A stretch of DNA of 64,000 nucleotides from NCBI RefSeq assembly GCF_947172395.1, contig NC_069090.1:12538329-12602328 (forward strand), in the 5' to 3' direction. Made by a program: the position numbers and the translations under genes. Position 1 is the first letter of the stretch; each line of letters starts with the position of its first letter. Positions 28,317 through 40,212 of this stretch are shown here, piece by piece. This stretch comes from Bicyclus anynana (taxonomy: Eukaryota; Arthropoda; Insecta; Lepidoptera; Nymphalidae). The notes below the pieces were generated by a model. The model did not search any database. It worked only from the letters and a program-made list of their open reading frames with translations, and had not been told where the DNA came from.

Positions 28317-31300
28317 TTAATCTATGTCCAATTTCTTGAATGATCCCATTAAATAGTCTTCGTCGTATTTTTCACCGGTTCTCTTTTCTTCGTTTGAAAC
28401 TTGCTTGCAGCATTTTATTAAATAATCCTTTGAGAGCGGTTTTTGAATCTCTTTTTTATACATGTCTGAAAAATAAAATGATTTTAATATCCTTTTTTTA
28501 GTATAAAAAATCAGTAAAAATTTCTCATAAGCCGATGAACTCTATTCATTGGACGACGGATCTTTGCGCGCATTTTTTTTAATCCGCACAAGCCGTCCTA
28601 AATTGGGATCTAAAGAGGTATTATTTAAAAATTTAATGTATAAATGAAAAAATATATCGGGCATTGGATTGACTTATCTAAAATTCATCGTTCATCATAA
28701 TGAATCTGCTCTCTAAAATCGGACCAAATCGGCTACTACATTCAAAGGACTTCCCGGCATTTATATTGATACTTAGGGTAGTTTAGGGACGTAGGGTGTT
28801 CAAACAACAATCCATAGATCCAGTGTATATTAACATACCTTTAAATTCATCCAAAGATGGCTGATCACCCCCAAAATCTTTGGGCAAGTACTCCTTTGGA
28901 ATAAATTTCTGAATGTCTTCAATACTCTCGTGGAACCTAACACGATCCATTATTTTTGGCTTCACTAATGGTTTAAAAATATTTATCATATGCTGACTAA
29001 ACGACGAAGCGTTTACTATATGAATTTCATAAATCTTAAAACCTATCCCTTCCTAAAACAAAGAAAATACAATTGAAACAACTTACCTATTATTATTGTT
29101 CATTAGTTCGTTTTAGAGTTTAATTGCTTAAAGTAGAATGCATTTTATTAGCTTCACTTGTAACTAACTATGTATGTAAGAAAAACATGGAATCTTAATC
29201 TGACCCACTTCCCGGTCTTCGATTAGGATGAAACGCACACGCTCTGAATTCTGATGACAATATATATTACATCCGCCATGACTAAAAAACGTCATTACAA
29301 CTTCAATATGACAGCCTCCGCAAGATGGCGGACTGACTGTTTGAAATTCACCCCCATGATATGGATATCAATTGAAAAGGTTTGCTGTCGGGAATACGAA
29401 AAAAAAAAGTCACGTGACTTAAATCTAATATGGCGGACATCCAAGGTGGCGGACAGGCTATTTGAAATGCACGCCCATTATATGGGTATCAAATGAAAAT
29501 GTTTGCTTAATTTTTAGTGACATGACGTAACTTTACTAGGACCGACTGACGGACGATATAATAATTTGACCATTTTCGCCCTAAAAATGTAATTTTATTG
29601 ATAAAATAAAAATATTACTTGAGGATCGGCTGCACAAACTGCGAAACCATAAATAAAAAACAGGCGGCCCTCGAGCAATTTCAAAAGGTCTCATTCTCTC
29701 TCAGGGTTCTCAACATTTTTTTTTAATTTACTAAATTTAAAGTATGAATTTTATTTATTACCGATGACTGTGTTAAAAAATTGTGTTTAACAATGTGTTA
29801 AATGTTATTATGTGAATCGTTCGTTATATTTTATTGGTCCGTTCGAAAAGTAACATAATTTTCTACGTTAACAACTTTTTCGGCAACCTAAAAAAAATTT
29901 ACGAATTCTGTGATGTCCACATTTGCATAGTGCGCTAAAATAGCGGTATTTACATGCGGAGAATATACTTATCTGATATAATTATTTTAAACATTTATAT
30001 TAAAATGCTTTATTTTGTACAAAATGAAAATACTTTTATAATAGTGTTTTTTATTTATCAGAAATCGGTTAAAAATATAAAGAAAATACATATTCCGCAT
30101 AGCATTTGCAGCTCTCAGGTAAAGAATCTAATACAGTTTTATTTTGCATTTAAATATTGTTTTCCTCATTATGTATTCGTTTCTTTTAGTAGCTTTAGTT
30201 AATGGTTTCTTTTAGTAGCCACCCAATAGTATTGTTTTACTGCTGAACATTAAATTTTCATATTAATCACCTACTGTGTGTAATTACAAAACATATTTAT
30301 TTTTTGTTATTTTGTTCTACAATACGGCATGTTACGGATGTACATTTTACTTATATTTTTGAACCTATTATTCCGTTATACTAAAGCCTAATTAACGAAA
30401 GCCTATACTAAGCCTAACTTCATGTGCAACAATATTAATAAACTTAGAACAATTGGATATAGTTAAGTTAATATCTTTTGAATAATATTTTATGAACAAA
30501 AAATACATAATTTAAAATAAATTAGGTATGAAATGGCATACGTTGGTATTGCAATGAGCCGTGATAGCCCTGTGCATATTATAGCCGGGTTTGAACCCGG
30601 TCCAAGCCCGTCAGGGCCAAAGATAGCCGTTGGAAAAGTTGGAAGTGCATATTACAACTTTTCCAATGGCCATCTTGGATTTTGAATTTGTAGTCAAGCC
30701 CTTACATTTGATACCCATATTGAGGAAGTTGCAAAAAATATTTAATCTGATATTTTGTGATGGCGTCCAGATGCCTCAGACGTATAACACCCCATCGTTT
30801 ATGCGTCGGAGGTTAGAAATATGCTTACTTTTTTGTCACAATATTTGCACGTATAAACATTTACCAAACAACAATGGCAGTTAAGTTTGACTTCATTATT
30901 TAAAAATGGATGTAATTGAATAAATGAACAATAGCACAAAGCATAGCTTTTATCTTTTCACTGCGACATTAATTTGAGACGTCCTATAATCACGAAAAAC
31001 TCATATTTTTGACCTTTGACCTTGAATAAAAAAATTTCTTACAGGGGAAATATGGGAAACTTTCAAATTTTATTTTCAATCATATTTTAAACAATCTTAC
31101 TTATTTTCAGCTTGCTGGGAATTTATGTAACATTACCCTTATTTTTTGGTCTAATTTTACCGGTCTATTATCATTGGCTGTAATTGAACCAAACTGATTT
31201 AAAATAAGAACACAAATTGATTTGCACCTCTATTTTGTGATTACGTCCTTAAAGCGCTTATTAGAAAGTGCAGCCAGTTATATATTAGAACGAGTATCAA

Positions 31301-33695
31301 AAGCGGCTCTAATGGGACCTTACCAAATTTGGCTAGGCAGGGAGAACAACACGAGCAGAGAACGGGGATTGTTGATCGATCGTCAAGGAATTCCTTAACC
31401 CTACATCCTTTAGTCACAAGTTCAGGACTCTGCTCGGAGTTTTTCTCGTGAATCCATGGGATGCTAAGATATTCGTTCCTCTATAACAAACTTTTACCGA
31501 TTTCAGCAATTTTTAATTATATACCTACTAATACGATACCTGAGCAAGTCGTGCAAATTTTTGCAGCATCATCGGGTTGTTTCGTAACAGATGTCCGATA
31601 GAAGCATGTAGTATGTCTATTATCCAAATATCTCCTAACATGTAGTCGTACTTTAATCTCAAGTCTCCCAGCTGTAACAAAAAATAGTTTATCTATTTCA
31701 TAATCAGTTAAGAATTTTACCACGCTAACAATTAATATTGTGATCAAAAAGTCATTTCAATGCAATAGCACATTAAAATGTTTAATCATATTTTTTGCAT
31801 GGTAAAATAATAATTATATAATTAAGGAAATATTCTATTTTTAAAAATTGTTTCGGATGTAGTATTTTTGTGTGAAACTGAAGGAATGTCAGCAAAACAG
31901 AAACATGTAAATTATTTTCTGCCTTTAAACGGTTGATAGCAACGTTTTTTTTTGGAAAACAGGATTTGATTTGAAGATGCCTTTCAGAATCTTAATAATT
32001 TAACAATGCATTTCTGACCATCCTTTGTTATACGCATCAAGTAAATTAATAATTATATACAACAATTTTTATCTAAGTGTGTGTAGAAACTAAAAACATT
32101 AAGTCAAGCCAAAGTAATTTAATTACTGGTTTTATCATTAAAACGGTAGGTACGTAGCTTAATCTAATACTTTGTATTTTAATTATGATTACTAGCACAG
32201 AATAATATATACGTATAGCATATATACGTAATAAGTACACAATAAGTACACTGAGTGATAAAAAATAGACAACTGAAATATAGTAGTGCAATGTAAAGAG
32301 CACTTCAACTGGTCATATGAAAATGAAAAAAATTAATAAAAATAATATATCAGTTATAAAAAATCATTCAGTAGGTAATTTCAAATCAATTGAAAATCTG
32401 GAAGAAATTGCTATGAAGCGATAAAGCCTTCTTCTTTTCTTATTTGTTTGTTTCCTTGTTTTGTAATGTACAAAAAAAATGTATGAATCATCAGCATCAT
32501 CATATCAGCCGATGGACGTCCACTGCAGGACATAGGACATTTGAATAGACTTCCAAGCACAACGATCTCGAGCTGCCAGCATCCAGTGGTTCCCTGCAAA
32601 CCGCTTGACGTTTTCAATTCGTCGTTGGGGTCCCAGCACCTTGGGACCCCAACGTCCATTGGCTCTTCAATCTATATAGCCTGCCAAATTGTCACTTCAG
32701 CTTTTCGACTCACTGAGTTACGTCAGAGACTTTGGTTCGTCAGCGGATCTCCTCATTTGTGATTCGATCACGCAGAGAAACTTCAAGCATAGCTCGCTCC
32801 ATCGCCCGCTGAGTGACTTGGAGTCTTTAATAAGGCCTATAGTTATCAATCAAGTCAGATCTAGTCTACTTGGTCGGTAACTATGGGTCTTATTTTAATT
32901 ACTTTTTTATTAATAACAGTGAAACTTACCAGTATTGTATTTTTTATAACCATCTCACTATGAAAATTGCTAGGATTCGGATCTGTTAATTTTAACACTG
33001 AAATCCTTTTGCCCTTATACAATTTAGGTATGGCTGTTTGACAGCTGAAACAGAAAAACTTTATTTGTACAAAATCCGTACCAAATGATGTAAATAATAG
33101 TTGCGTTAAATTATTTAACTATATAATTATTCCTTAATGAGAATGATGCTTAGAGAACAATACCTTCACCTTCACACAAGAAGTTAAAGAAATTGTTATG
33201 AATTTCATCATTATCATCATAATGAACAACAAATATTCAGTTCCAATGCGGATTGGCAGTTTTCACACACGTAGAGAATTAAGAAAATTCTCGGGTATGC
33301 AGGTTACCTCTGGATGTTTTCCTGCACCGTTTGAGAAACGTTATATTTAATTTCATAGAATGCACATAACTGAAAAGTTGGAGGTGCATGTCGCGGACTG
33401 GATTCGAACCTACACCCTCCGAATCCAAGGCAGAGGTTTTATCTACTGGGCTATCACGGCAATGAATTTATTGTGAACTACAATTATGTATAATTTTTTG
33501 TAGAGCCAATTTTATTGGCAGCTTAATATCAGGAGATCCTGACTTCTGAACCGGTGATAGAGTCACTAGTCACCAACAGACAAACCTAATGTTTTAAAAA
33601 TGCTAGTAAACAAAGCCTAGGCACTTGTAATAAATTAATTTTGAATTATTAATTATATATAAAATCTAAAAATTAAATTCCTAAGTCGTTTATTC

Positions 33696-33727
<32 letters not shown>

Positions 33728-36061
33728 AATATATATATATATATATATATTTATTATGTTTGTTTTATATTTTATACTATATTACACACAAATAATAAAT
33801 ATATAAAAAAATAGCTTTAAAATAAGTGTTTTCAGTGTTTTCTCTGTTTTTTTTTGCATTAACCCCCATTTAATTAAATTAATTATTTTTTTTATGCAAT
33901 AAAATAAAATAAATAAATTACGTTAATTATCCCTATAAAACTGAAAAATAGGACTTAATTAATAGTAACTACTATTATGCATCCATTAATGTTATTTTAC
34001 AAGTAGGTATTAGGTACGTACTACCTAATTACCTAGTCTACTAATTACTCTGTTGATTACCGAATCCATCTTCATTTCATAAGCTCAATTTAAAAACATT
34101 CAATAAAAACAGACAAATTATTAGATAACTAGCAGACGCCCGAGACTTCGTCCGCGTGGAATTTCGTTTTTCACAAATCCCTGGATTGTTTTGTTGGATT
34201 GTTCCGAGATATAAAGTTAAAGTAGCCTATGTGTTAATTCAGACTATAATCAATCTCTACTTGAACTTTCAGATGATTCGGTTCAGTATTCGCGGTGTGA
34301 AAGGGTAACAAACATTCATACCATCAACATCATCAGTTTTTTGTAAATCTCGGGTAACCATAGATTTTTTCGGGACAAAAGTATGTGTTAATACAGAGTA
34401 AAATCTATTTCCATTTAAAATTTCAGCCAAATTGGTTCAGTAGTTGCGGCGCTAAAGAGTAACAAACATTCAAACATACAAACTTTCGCGTTTATTAGCA
34501 GGATGTCCATTTTTAGGGTTCAGTACCCAAAGTGAAAAACGGGACTAAGACTCCGCCGCCCGTCCATCCGTCTGTTACCATGTATCTGAACCGTGATAGT
34601 TAGTTGAAATTTTTACAGAAGGTGTATTTAAGTGGTCGCTATAACAACAAATACCAAAAAGCAGATTAAATTAAATATTTAATGGGTTGCCATACAATAG
34701 ACATGGTTTTTATGCCGATTTAAAGTTATTGGTACGGAACACTGAGTGCGCGAGTCGAATTCGCAATTGGCTGGTACAGTAAAGTTATTAAAAACCTGGT
34801 ATTTAAGTACATTATTTTGTTGAAATAATCATTTTAGATAATCGATAAAATAAAAAAATCACTGCCACTTGATATAAAATGGCGTAAATAAGATCATTTT
34901 AATGAAATAACTATGTTAAATGATTACAAAAATGAAAATATTAAGAATAACGATATAATTCTACGTGATATCCCTGTGGATATGACCTCTGCCTTCGATT
35001 CGGAGGGCGTAGGTTCGAATCCGGTCCCGGGCATGCACCTCCAACTTTTCCGTTATGTGCATTTTAATTAATTAAATATCACCTGTCTTAAACGGTGAAG
35101 GAAACACATCGTGAAGAAACCTGCATACCTGAGATTTTTTTTATTCTCTACGTGTGTGAAGTCTGCCAATACGCATTGGGCCAGCGTGGTGGACTAAGAC
35201 CTAACCCTTCTCATTCTGCGACTCGTGCTCAATAATGAACCGGATAATGTTGATGAATAATGTAGTGTCTCATTAATAGAATCGTACTTATTAGGTTCAC
35301 AAGAGGACTTCAAGCGAGTAATGGATTTGGTTAACGTTTCAGTATTTGGCTAATTGTTCATTTACACGAGCGGCAGCCGCCGACAACAGCCGGGAGTCGA
35401 CTGCAGTTGGCGACGCCGTCGCCTGTCACCGAGACGTTGCCAACTGCAGTCGACTGCGGTCGTCAGTAGGATTAAACCTTATATTTATTCAGAGTAAAGC
35501 GAACTTTAAACACTTGTGATTAGCTCCACTTTATTTAAAAAAAATACATTTAAATCTCAATCCATGTTTATGAATATGAGAATCAGAGTTGTAAATAAAT
35601 ACATATCACTTACTAGAAAGGCCAAGGGTCGTAATCAGGATCCGATAGTTCTTTAATTCTTGGTTGAATTATTTCTGGCGCATAATGCCTGTGTCGGTAG
35701 AAGTTATCAATTTTTCGCTTGCATTTTTCGCGGGAACATCTTGTTGTTATCAGCATATTTTCAACGTAATCGCGATCTAGTAGAAAAAGAAATATGTATT
35801 GAACCTATTATTATTACCTAATTGATTGATGATTAAAAACTAATCTGCATGCATAATGCGCAGTTAGGTATATTGATAATGTTTTTTACAAAAAAAAATA
35901 TTACCTATAAAGGCGTCAGCTAAATGAGGTTCTTTATAAAACCAATCCAGTATAGCATCAATGTCTTCTTGAAGAATGCTTTCTTTCAATCCCACCTCTT
36001 TACGGATCTCTAACATCTCGTCCTCAGTGCACTGATAAAAAGGATGACACCTTAAATGCAT
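28317..36061 (-). CDS. CRAL-TRIO domain protein, gene B (309 aa, six exons)
   Basis: Exons: 36061-35905, 35776-35614, 33044-32930, 31671-31540, 29052-28839, 28465-28317 (930 nt, stop TAA). All borders are AG/GT, and phases 1, 2, 0, 0, 1 match genes A and C. The N-terminal helical region is followed by the SEC14-like fold with QTAIPKLYKGK, an EGIGFKIYEIHIV strand from residue 190 and YLPKDFGGDQ (DFGG at 248-251). The C-terminus is GSFKKLDID, the classic family ending. It lacks the GMPG seen in A and C. Start choice: the ATG at 36061 puts HPFYQC in register with HPLLEV of gene C and gives a 320-nt exon 1+2 sum, as in the other genes. An in-frame ATG 60 nt upstream (36121) lies in a MITE end. 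Probable soluble hydrophobic-ligand carrier; ligand unknown. Confidence 0.92.
29060..31535. other. Intron 4 of gene B: repeats and unassigned sequence
   Basis: 29270-29530 contains AAGATGGCGGACTG and ATATGGCGGACATCC blocks with ATATGGGTATCAAATGAAAA; a related inverted piece is at 30655-30720. 30556-30652 is a SINE 2 head fragment. 31365-31475 is the CACAAGTCCTGG-type repeat. No exon-like segment is seen in the rest. Confidence 0.45.
32485..32835 (-). pseudogene. RTE-type LINE 3' fragment
   Basis: CATCATCATATCAGCCGATGGACG tail and complement of the C-terminal coding end to about the LRVTQRAMERAM region. Lies in intron 3 of gene B, about 95 nt from exon 3. Confidence 0.85.
33205..33465 (-). 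mobile_element. SINE 2, partial
   Basis: Complement of SINE 2 ending CTGGGCTATCACGGC. Intron 2 of gene B. Confidence 0.8.
33691..33752. repeat. T16/A15 palindrome followed by (TA)n
   Basis: TATTC, 16 T, 15 A and GAATA form a near-perfect snap-back of 41 bp, directly followed by about ten TA units. Could be two opposed retroposon tails joined together. Intron 2 of gene B. Confidence 0.8.
34129..34505 (-). repeat. Helitron-like element, CTAGCAGACGCCCGAGACTTCG type
   Basis: Complement of the consensus ending GGGCGTCTGCTAG. The body has two ATTCGGTTCAGTA / AAATTGGTTCAGTAG modules, suggesting a partial internal duplication. Confidence 0.6.
34972..35262 (+). mobile_element. SINE 2, full-length
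   Basis: Diverged head ending GGATATGACCTCTGCC, B-box-like GGTTCGAATCCGG, the body and 3' end. Intron 2 of gene B. Confidence 0.8.
35395..35455. repeat. G+C-rich 17-bp perfect inverted repeat
   Basis: AGTCGACTGCAGTTGGC at 35395-35411 and its complement at 35439-35455, separated by 27 nt, in a G+C-rich island of about 100 bp. Possibly the core of a foldback element. Intron 2 of gene B. Confidence 0.8.
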
Positions 36062-36090
36062 CTGTAAATAACGGTTAATTTGTTCATCTG

Positions 36091-36244
36091 TGTGCCTAGT
36101 GGGAGTTTTCAATATTTTCATACTGTTACCATCGCGTTGAAGTAAACGCGAATTTATATGGAATTGACTAACTAGATGGCGCTGTTTTCTGAGAAATTCG
36201 CGTTTACGTTAACGCGATAGCAACAGTATCAAACTGCTACTAGG
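36091..36244. mobile_element. MITE, family 1 copy 2, at the 5' end of gene B
   Basis: 154 bp, flanked by a perfect 7-bp duplication TCATCTG (36084-36090 and 36245-36251). The left end TGTGCCTAGTGGGAG and the right end complement CCTAGTAGCAGTTTG match copy 1 at 344-525. Read on the minus strand, the gene-side end contains an ATG in frame with exon 1 of gene B. Confidence 0.88.
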
Positions 36245-37012
36245 TCATCTGAACTAGCTTGATTAATGGTATAAGATCCGTTATTAGAAATATATACCTA
36301 CCCTCATCTGTTATTTAATTATGATTAGAAATAAATGATAGATAATATTTATCTTGACTCGTTGCACATAAGTTACACAGTTGAATTGTGACCAAACAAT
36401 AAAAATAAAATAAAAAAGATATACAGGATGTCCCGTAAATGTTACGACATACTTTACAGGATGATAGCTGATATCAAGGCCTACTAAAATAACGCAATAT
36501 ATGTTAGCCGAAATTTAAAGGTCGTTTGTCATTGCAACCTCAATCTTATGATTCAATGACACGAAACAAATTTTAATAACTATCGATTTTTACATAATCA
36601 ACCCCTTTCGGAAGTAAAATAGCAATTGTGACGAAGTGTTTAAGATAATGTAATAATGTCTTACATAATTACTTAGAATCCTTATTAAATGCGCAAATTT
36701 TTGAGGCTAGATGTACATTTACTAGTACATTTTTTTTCAACGTGACCGTTAAAAGAACATGCAATCAAAATCGTTAAACATGAAAAAATAATTAGACCCG
36801 ATTTTTGGAAAAAATCACACTTCGCAGAAGAAAAACCATAGTTTTGTTGGCTGAAACAATTATTAAAATATAATTACCAATCATAAATCGACGCCTAAGT
36901 AATTTTTTAACACACAACGATTAACTGCATTAAAGGTAGGGATTTTTGTATTCTGCACAAAAACAAATATAACTTAAAAACCGTATAATTTCGGCTAGCA
37001 TATATTTCGTTA

Positions 37013-40000
37013 CCGACGAATGGCGGTATATCCATTCCCACAGGCTAGATTACGAAATGCCTCAGGCCGGTGTCGGGCAGCAGCGACACCGGCGCGAGTA
37101 ATCTAGCACTGCGCTGACCAACCCGCATGCCCAGCGTGGTCAGTACTGGGCAAAACTTTGTATGGACGGCAAAAACAAAACACAGCCCCTAGTCCCCGGC
37201 AGCCCCGCTATTCCTGGCTCTGGCAGCGGTTATGGTAACGGCGGGGCAAGGGGTGTTAAGAATCTCCGGCAGAGATTCCGCTGCCAACCCCGACGACTAG
37301 ACCTGGCAACATACAACGCACGCACTTTGAGGTCCGACGAAAAGGTCATCGAGCTGGAAGAAGTTATGAGCAAGTTGCACTGGGATATCATAGGATTGTC
37401 TGAAGTCCGAAGAGAGGGGGAGGGCTCGATAATCCTTGAATCCGGCAACATGCTCTACTACCGGGAGGGCGACCAACAGTCCCAGGGTGGTGTCGGATTT
37501 ATCGTTCACAAGTCCCTCGTGAACAATGTTGTAAAAGTCGAGAGTGTGTCGAGCAGGGTAGCGTTCCTGGTCCTCCGAATTACCAAACGGTATTCGTTGA
37601 AGGTTATACAGGTTTACGCACCGACCTCGACACATCCCGACGAGGAGGTAGAGGTATTGTATGAGGATATTTCTAAAGCCATACATGCCTCAAACTCTTA
37701 TTACAATGTTGTGATGGGGGATTTTAACGCAAAGCTGGGCGAACGTAGCGGTTCAGAGTTGAAAGTGGGACGATTTGGATATGGGCAACGGAACGATAGG
37801 GGCCAAATGTTGGCTGACTTCATGGAGAAGGAGGGCCTCTTTATGATGAACTCCTTCTTCAAGAAGCCACCACACAGGAAATGGACCTGGATGAGCCCCG
37901 ATGGTTCCACGAAAAACGAGATCGACTTCATCTTGTCTACCAGACGGCAAATATTCAACGATGTTTCTGTGATCCATAGGGTGAAAACCGGTAGCGATCA
38001 CCGAATGGTTAGAGGCACGTTGAATATCAACATTCAGCTGGAACGGTATCGACTGGTGAAGTCTACGCTCCGACCTACTCGTGCCCATATTCAAAACCCC
38101 GAGTCCTTTCAACTAGAACTGCAGAACCGCTTTGATTGCCTAGCAAATTGCGAAACTGTGGACGATCTGAACAACAGGTTCGTGGAAACTGTCCATTCCG
38201 TTGGGTCTAAGTTCTATAAGACCCACCGTGCGAAAAGAACCAAAAAGTTCTCGGACCAAACACTTAAACTCATGGAAGAGAGGCAAGAAATGAGATTACA
38301 GTCTTCAGCAGATGCGTCAAAATACCGACAAATCAGTAGACAGATCTCTAAGTCGCAAACCAGCGACTTGCGAAATTTCAATACCGAGCGTATTAAAAAT
38401 GCGATTGAAAATAATCGAGGCTCGAAAGTTTTCGCCAGAGATCTGTCTATTGGACAGAGGCAGCTGACGCGTTTGAAGACCGAACACGGTAATCTAATTT
38501 CTTCCAAGCCCGAGTTATTAAGTGAGGTCGAGAAGTTCTATGGACAGCTATACACGACTACTCAGCAGCCTGTTGCCAATTTGGCTAAAGACCCCAGAGC
38601 CAAGTTGACCCGACACTATACCGAAGATATCCCGGACGTCAGCCTATACGAGATTAGTGTGGCTCTCAAACACCTGAAGAACAATAAGGCGCCAGGTGAG
38701 GACGGAATCACAGCAGAACTCCTGAAAGCGGGTGGAAAACCGATACTTAAAGTCCTTCAGCGATTGTTCAATTCCGTCATTCACGAGGGCACGACGCCTG
38801 AGGCGTGGCATAGGAGCGTGGTGGTTCTGTTCTTCAAAAAAGGTGACAACACCTTGCTGAAGAATTACAGACCCATCTCGCTGCTAAGCCATGTTTACAA
38901 ATTGTTCTCGAGAGTCATTACGAATCGTCTCTCTAATAGGTTTGACGACTTCCAGCCTCCCGAACAAGCCGGTTTCCGAAAAGGCTTTAGTACCATAGAC
39001 CACATCCATACGCTGCGGCAGGTTATACAGAAGACTCACGAGTATAACCAGCCACTTTGCTTAGCGTTTGTGGACTATGAGAAAGCCTTCGATTCGGTGG
39101 AAACCTGGGCTGTGCTAAGGTCATTGCAGAGATGCCGAATTGATTACAGGTATATCCAAGCGTTGAAGTGCTTGTACGAAAACGCCACTATGTCAGTCCG
39201 TATTCAGGATCAGACTACGAGGCCAATCCAGTTGCAGCGAGGAGTGCGTCAGGGAGATGTGATCTCTCCGAAGCTATTTACCGCCGCACTGGAAGACGTC
39301 TTTAAGCTTCTGGACTGGAGCGGACTTGGCATCAACATCAATGGCGAGTACATCACTCAACTGCGGTTCGCGGATGATGTAGTCATCATGGCACAGACTC
39401 TGGATGACCTTAGTACCATGCTCAATGACCTCAGCAGCGTTTCTCAACAGGTGGGCCTGAAAATGAACATGGGCAAAACAAAAATAATGTGTAATGCTCA
39501 TGTATCGCTCCACCCAGTTATAGTTGAGAACGCTGCACTCGAAATTGTAGACGAATACATATACCTAGGACATATGATCCAGTTAGGTAGGTCCAATTTC
39601 GAGAAAGAGGTGAACCGTCGAATCCAACTCGGCTGGGCTGCATTCGGGAAGCTTCGCGACATCTTTTCGGCCGAAATTCCTCAGTGCCTGAAGACAAAAG
39701 TCTTCGAACAGTGCGTGTTGCCAGTGATGACCTATGGTTCCGAGACTTGGTCGCTAACTATGGGCCTCATAAGAAGGCTTAGAGTCACACAGCGGGCGAT
39801 GGAACGAGCTATGTTAGGAGTATCTCTGCGTGATCGAATCAGAAATGAGGAGATCCGCAGAAGAACCAAAGTCACCGACATAGCTCAACGAGTTGCGAAG
39901 CTGAAGTGGCAATGGGCGGGGCACATAGTTCGAAGAGCCGATGGACGTTGGGGTCCCAAAGTGCTGGAATGGCGACCCCGCACTAGTAAGCGCAGTGTTG

Positions 40001-40153
40001 GCCGACCCCCCACCAGGTGGACTGACGACATCAAGCGAGTCGCAGGGATTCGCTGGATGCAGGCGGCTCAGTATCGTGATGTTTGGAAGTCCCTACAAAA
40101 GGCCTATGTCCTGCAGTGGACGTCCATCGGCTGATATGATGATGATGATGATG
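37013..40153 (+). mobile_element. Intact RTE-clade LINE
   Basis: Flanked by an 11-bp target duplication ATATTTCGTTA (37002-37012 and 40154-40164). It has a short 5' leader of about 150 nt, one long ORF (37162-40134), and a 3' end of only about 19 nt ending in GATGAT repeats, as typical of RTE. Because duplication and ORF are intact, this looks recent. Many 3' fragments of the family lie elsewhere in the window. Confidence 0.93.
37162..40134 (+). CDS. RTE LINE endonuclease-reverse transcriptase (990 aa)
   Basis: A single open frame, ATG to TGA, encoding the replication protein of the LINE. The EEP (APE-like) endonuclease spans about residues 46-290, with YNARTL (51), catalytic Glu in SEVRR (81), YAP (152-154), GDFN (186-189) and SDH (278-280). 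The reverse transcriptase spans about 490-790, with NYRPISLLS, the YEKAFDSV motif, RGVRQGD and catalytic FADD (736-739). The C-terminal part has the conserved VMTYGSETW and GHIVRRADGRWGP. The enzyme would nick genomic DNA and prime reverse transcription of its own RNA. Such ORFs are often named 'craniofacial development protein 2-like' in automatic annotations, but this is a transposon protein. No catalytic residue appears lost, so it may be active. Confidence 0.93.
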   Translation: MDGKNKTQPLVPGSPAIPGSGSGYGNGGARGVKNLRQRFRCQPRRLDLATYNARTLRSDEKVIELEEVMSKLHWDIIGLSEVRREGEGSIILESGNMLYYREGDQQSQGGVGFIVHKSLVNNVVKVESVSSRVAFLVLRITKRYSLKVIQVYAPTSTHPDEEVEVLYEDISKAIHASNSYYNVVMGDFNAKLGERSGSELKVGRFGYGQRNDRGQMLADFMEKEGLFMMNSFFKKPPHRKWTWMSPDGSTKNEIDFILSTRRQIFNDVSVIHRVKTGSDHRMVRGTLNINIQLERYRLVKSTLRPTRAHIQNPESFQLELQNRFDCLANCETVDDLNNRFVETVHSVGSKFYKTHRAKRTKKFSDQTLKLMEERQEMRLQSSADASKYRQISRQISKSQTSDLRNFNTERIKNAIENNRGSKVFARDLSIGQRQLTRLKTEHGNLISSKPELLSEVEKFYGQLYTTTQQPVANLAKDPRAKLTRHYTEDIPDVSLYEISVALKHLKNNKAPGEDGITAELLKAGGKPILKVLQRLFNSVIHEGTTPEAWHRSVVVLFFKKGDNTLLKNYRPISLLSHVYKLFSRVITNRLSNRFDDFQPPEQAGFRKGFSTIDHIHTLRQVIQKTHEYNQPLCLAFVDYEKAFDSVETWAVLRSLQRCRIDYRYIQALKCLYENATMSVRIQDQTTRPIQLQRGVRQGDVISPKLFTAALEDVFKLLDWSGLGININGEYITQLRFADDVVIMAQTLDDLSTMLNDLSSVSQQVGLKMNMGKTKIMCNAHVSLHPVIVENAALEIVDEYIYLGHMIQLGRSNFEKEVNRRIQLGWAAFGKLRDIFSAEIPQCLKTKVFEQCVLPVMTYGSETWSLTMGLIRRLRVTQRAMERAMLGVSLRDRIRNEEIRRRTKVTDIAQRVAKLKWQWAGHIVRRADGRWGPKVLEWRPRTSKRSVGRPPTRWTDDIKRVAGIRWMQAAQYRDVWKSLQKAYVLQWTSIG

Positions 40154-40212
40154 ATATTTCGTTATTTTAGTAGGCCTTGATGTAAGCTATCTCCAAGGAC
40201 ACCCTGTATATA

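Larger units (their letters stand above)
36421..40212. mobile_element. MITE with about 95-bp TIRs, split by the RTE insertion
   Basis: The left arm starts ATACAGGATGTCCCGTAA and includes CAAGGCCTACTAAAATAACG and GTTAGCCGAAAT. The right arm, on the complement, is ATACAGGGTGTCC, CAAGGCCTACTAAAATAACG and, left of the RTE, GCTAGCCGAAAT. Removing 37013-40153 and one target copy restores a continuous right arm, so the MITE was about 640 bp. Confidence 0.85.

Noticed and set aside
36059..36121. ATG at 36121 as the normal start of gene B
   Set aside because: It lies in a MITE; the ATG at 36061 aligns with the starts of A and C. Kept as a finding, not as the annotated start.
37162..40134. A host gene of the 'craniofacial development protein 2-like' type
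   Set aside because: The endonuclease plus RT domains, target duplication and (GAT)n tail show it is a LINE protein.
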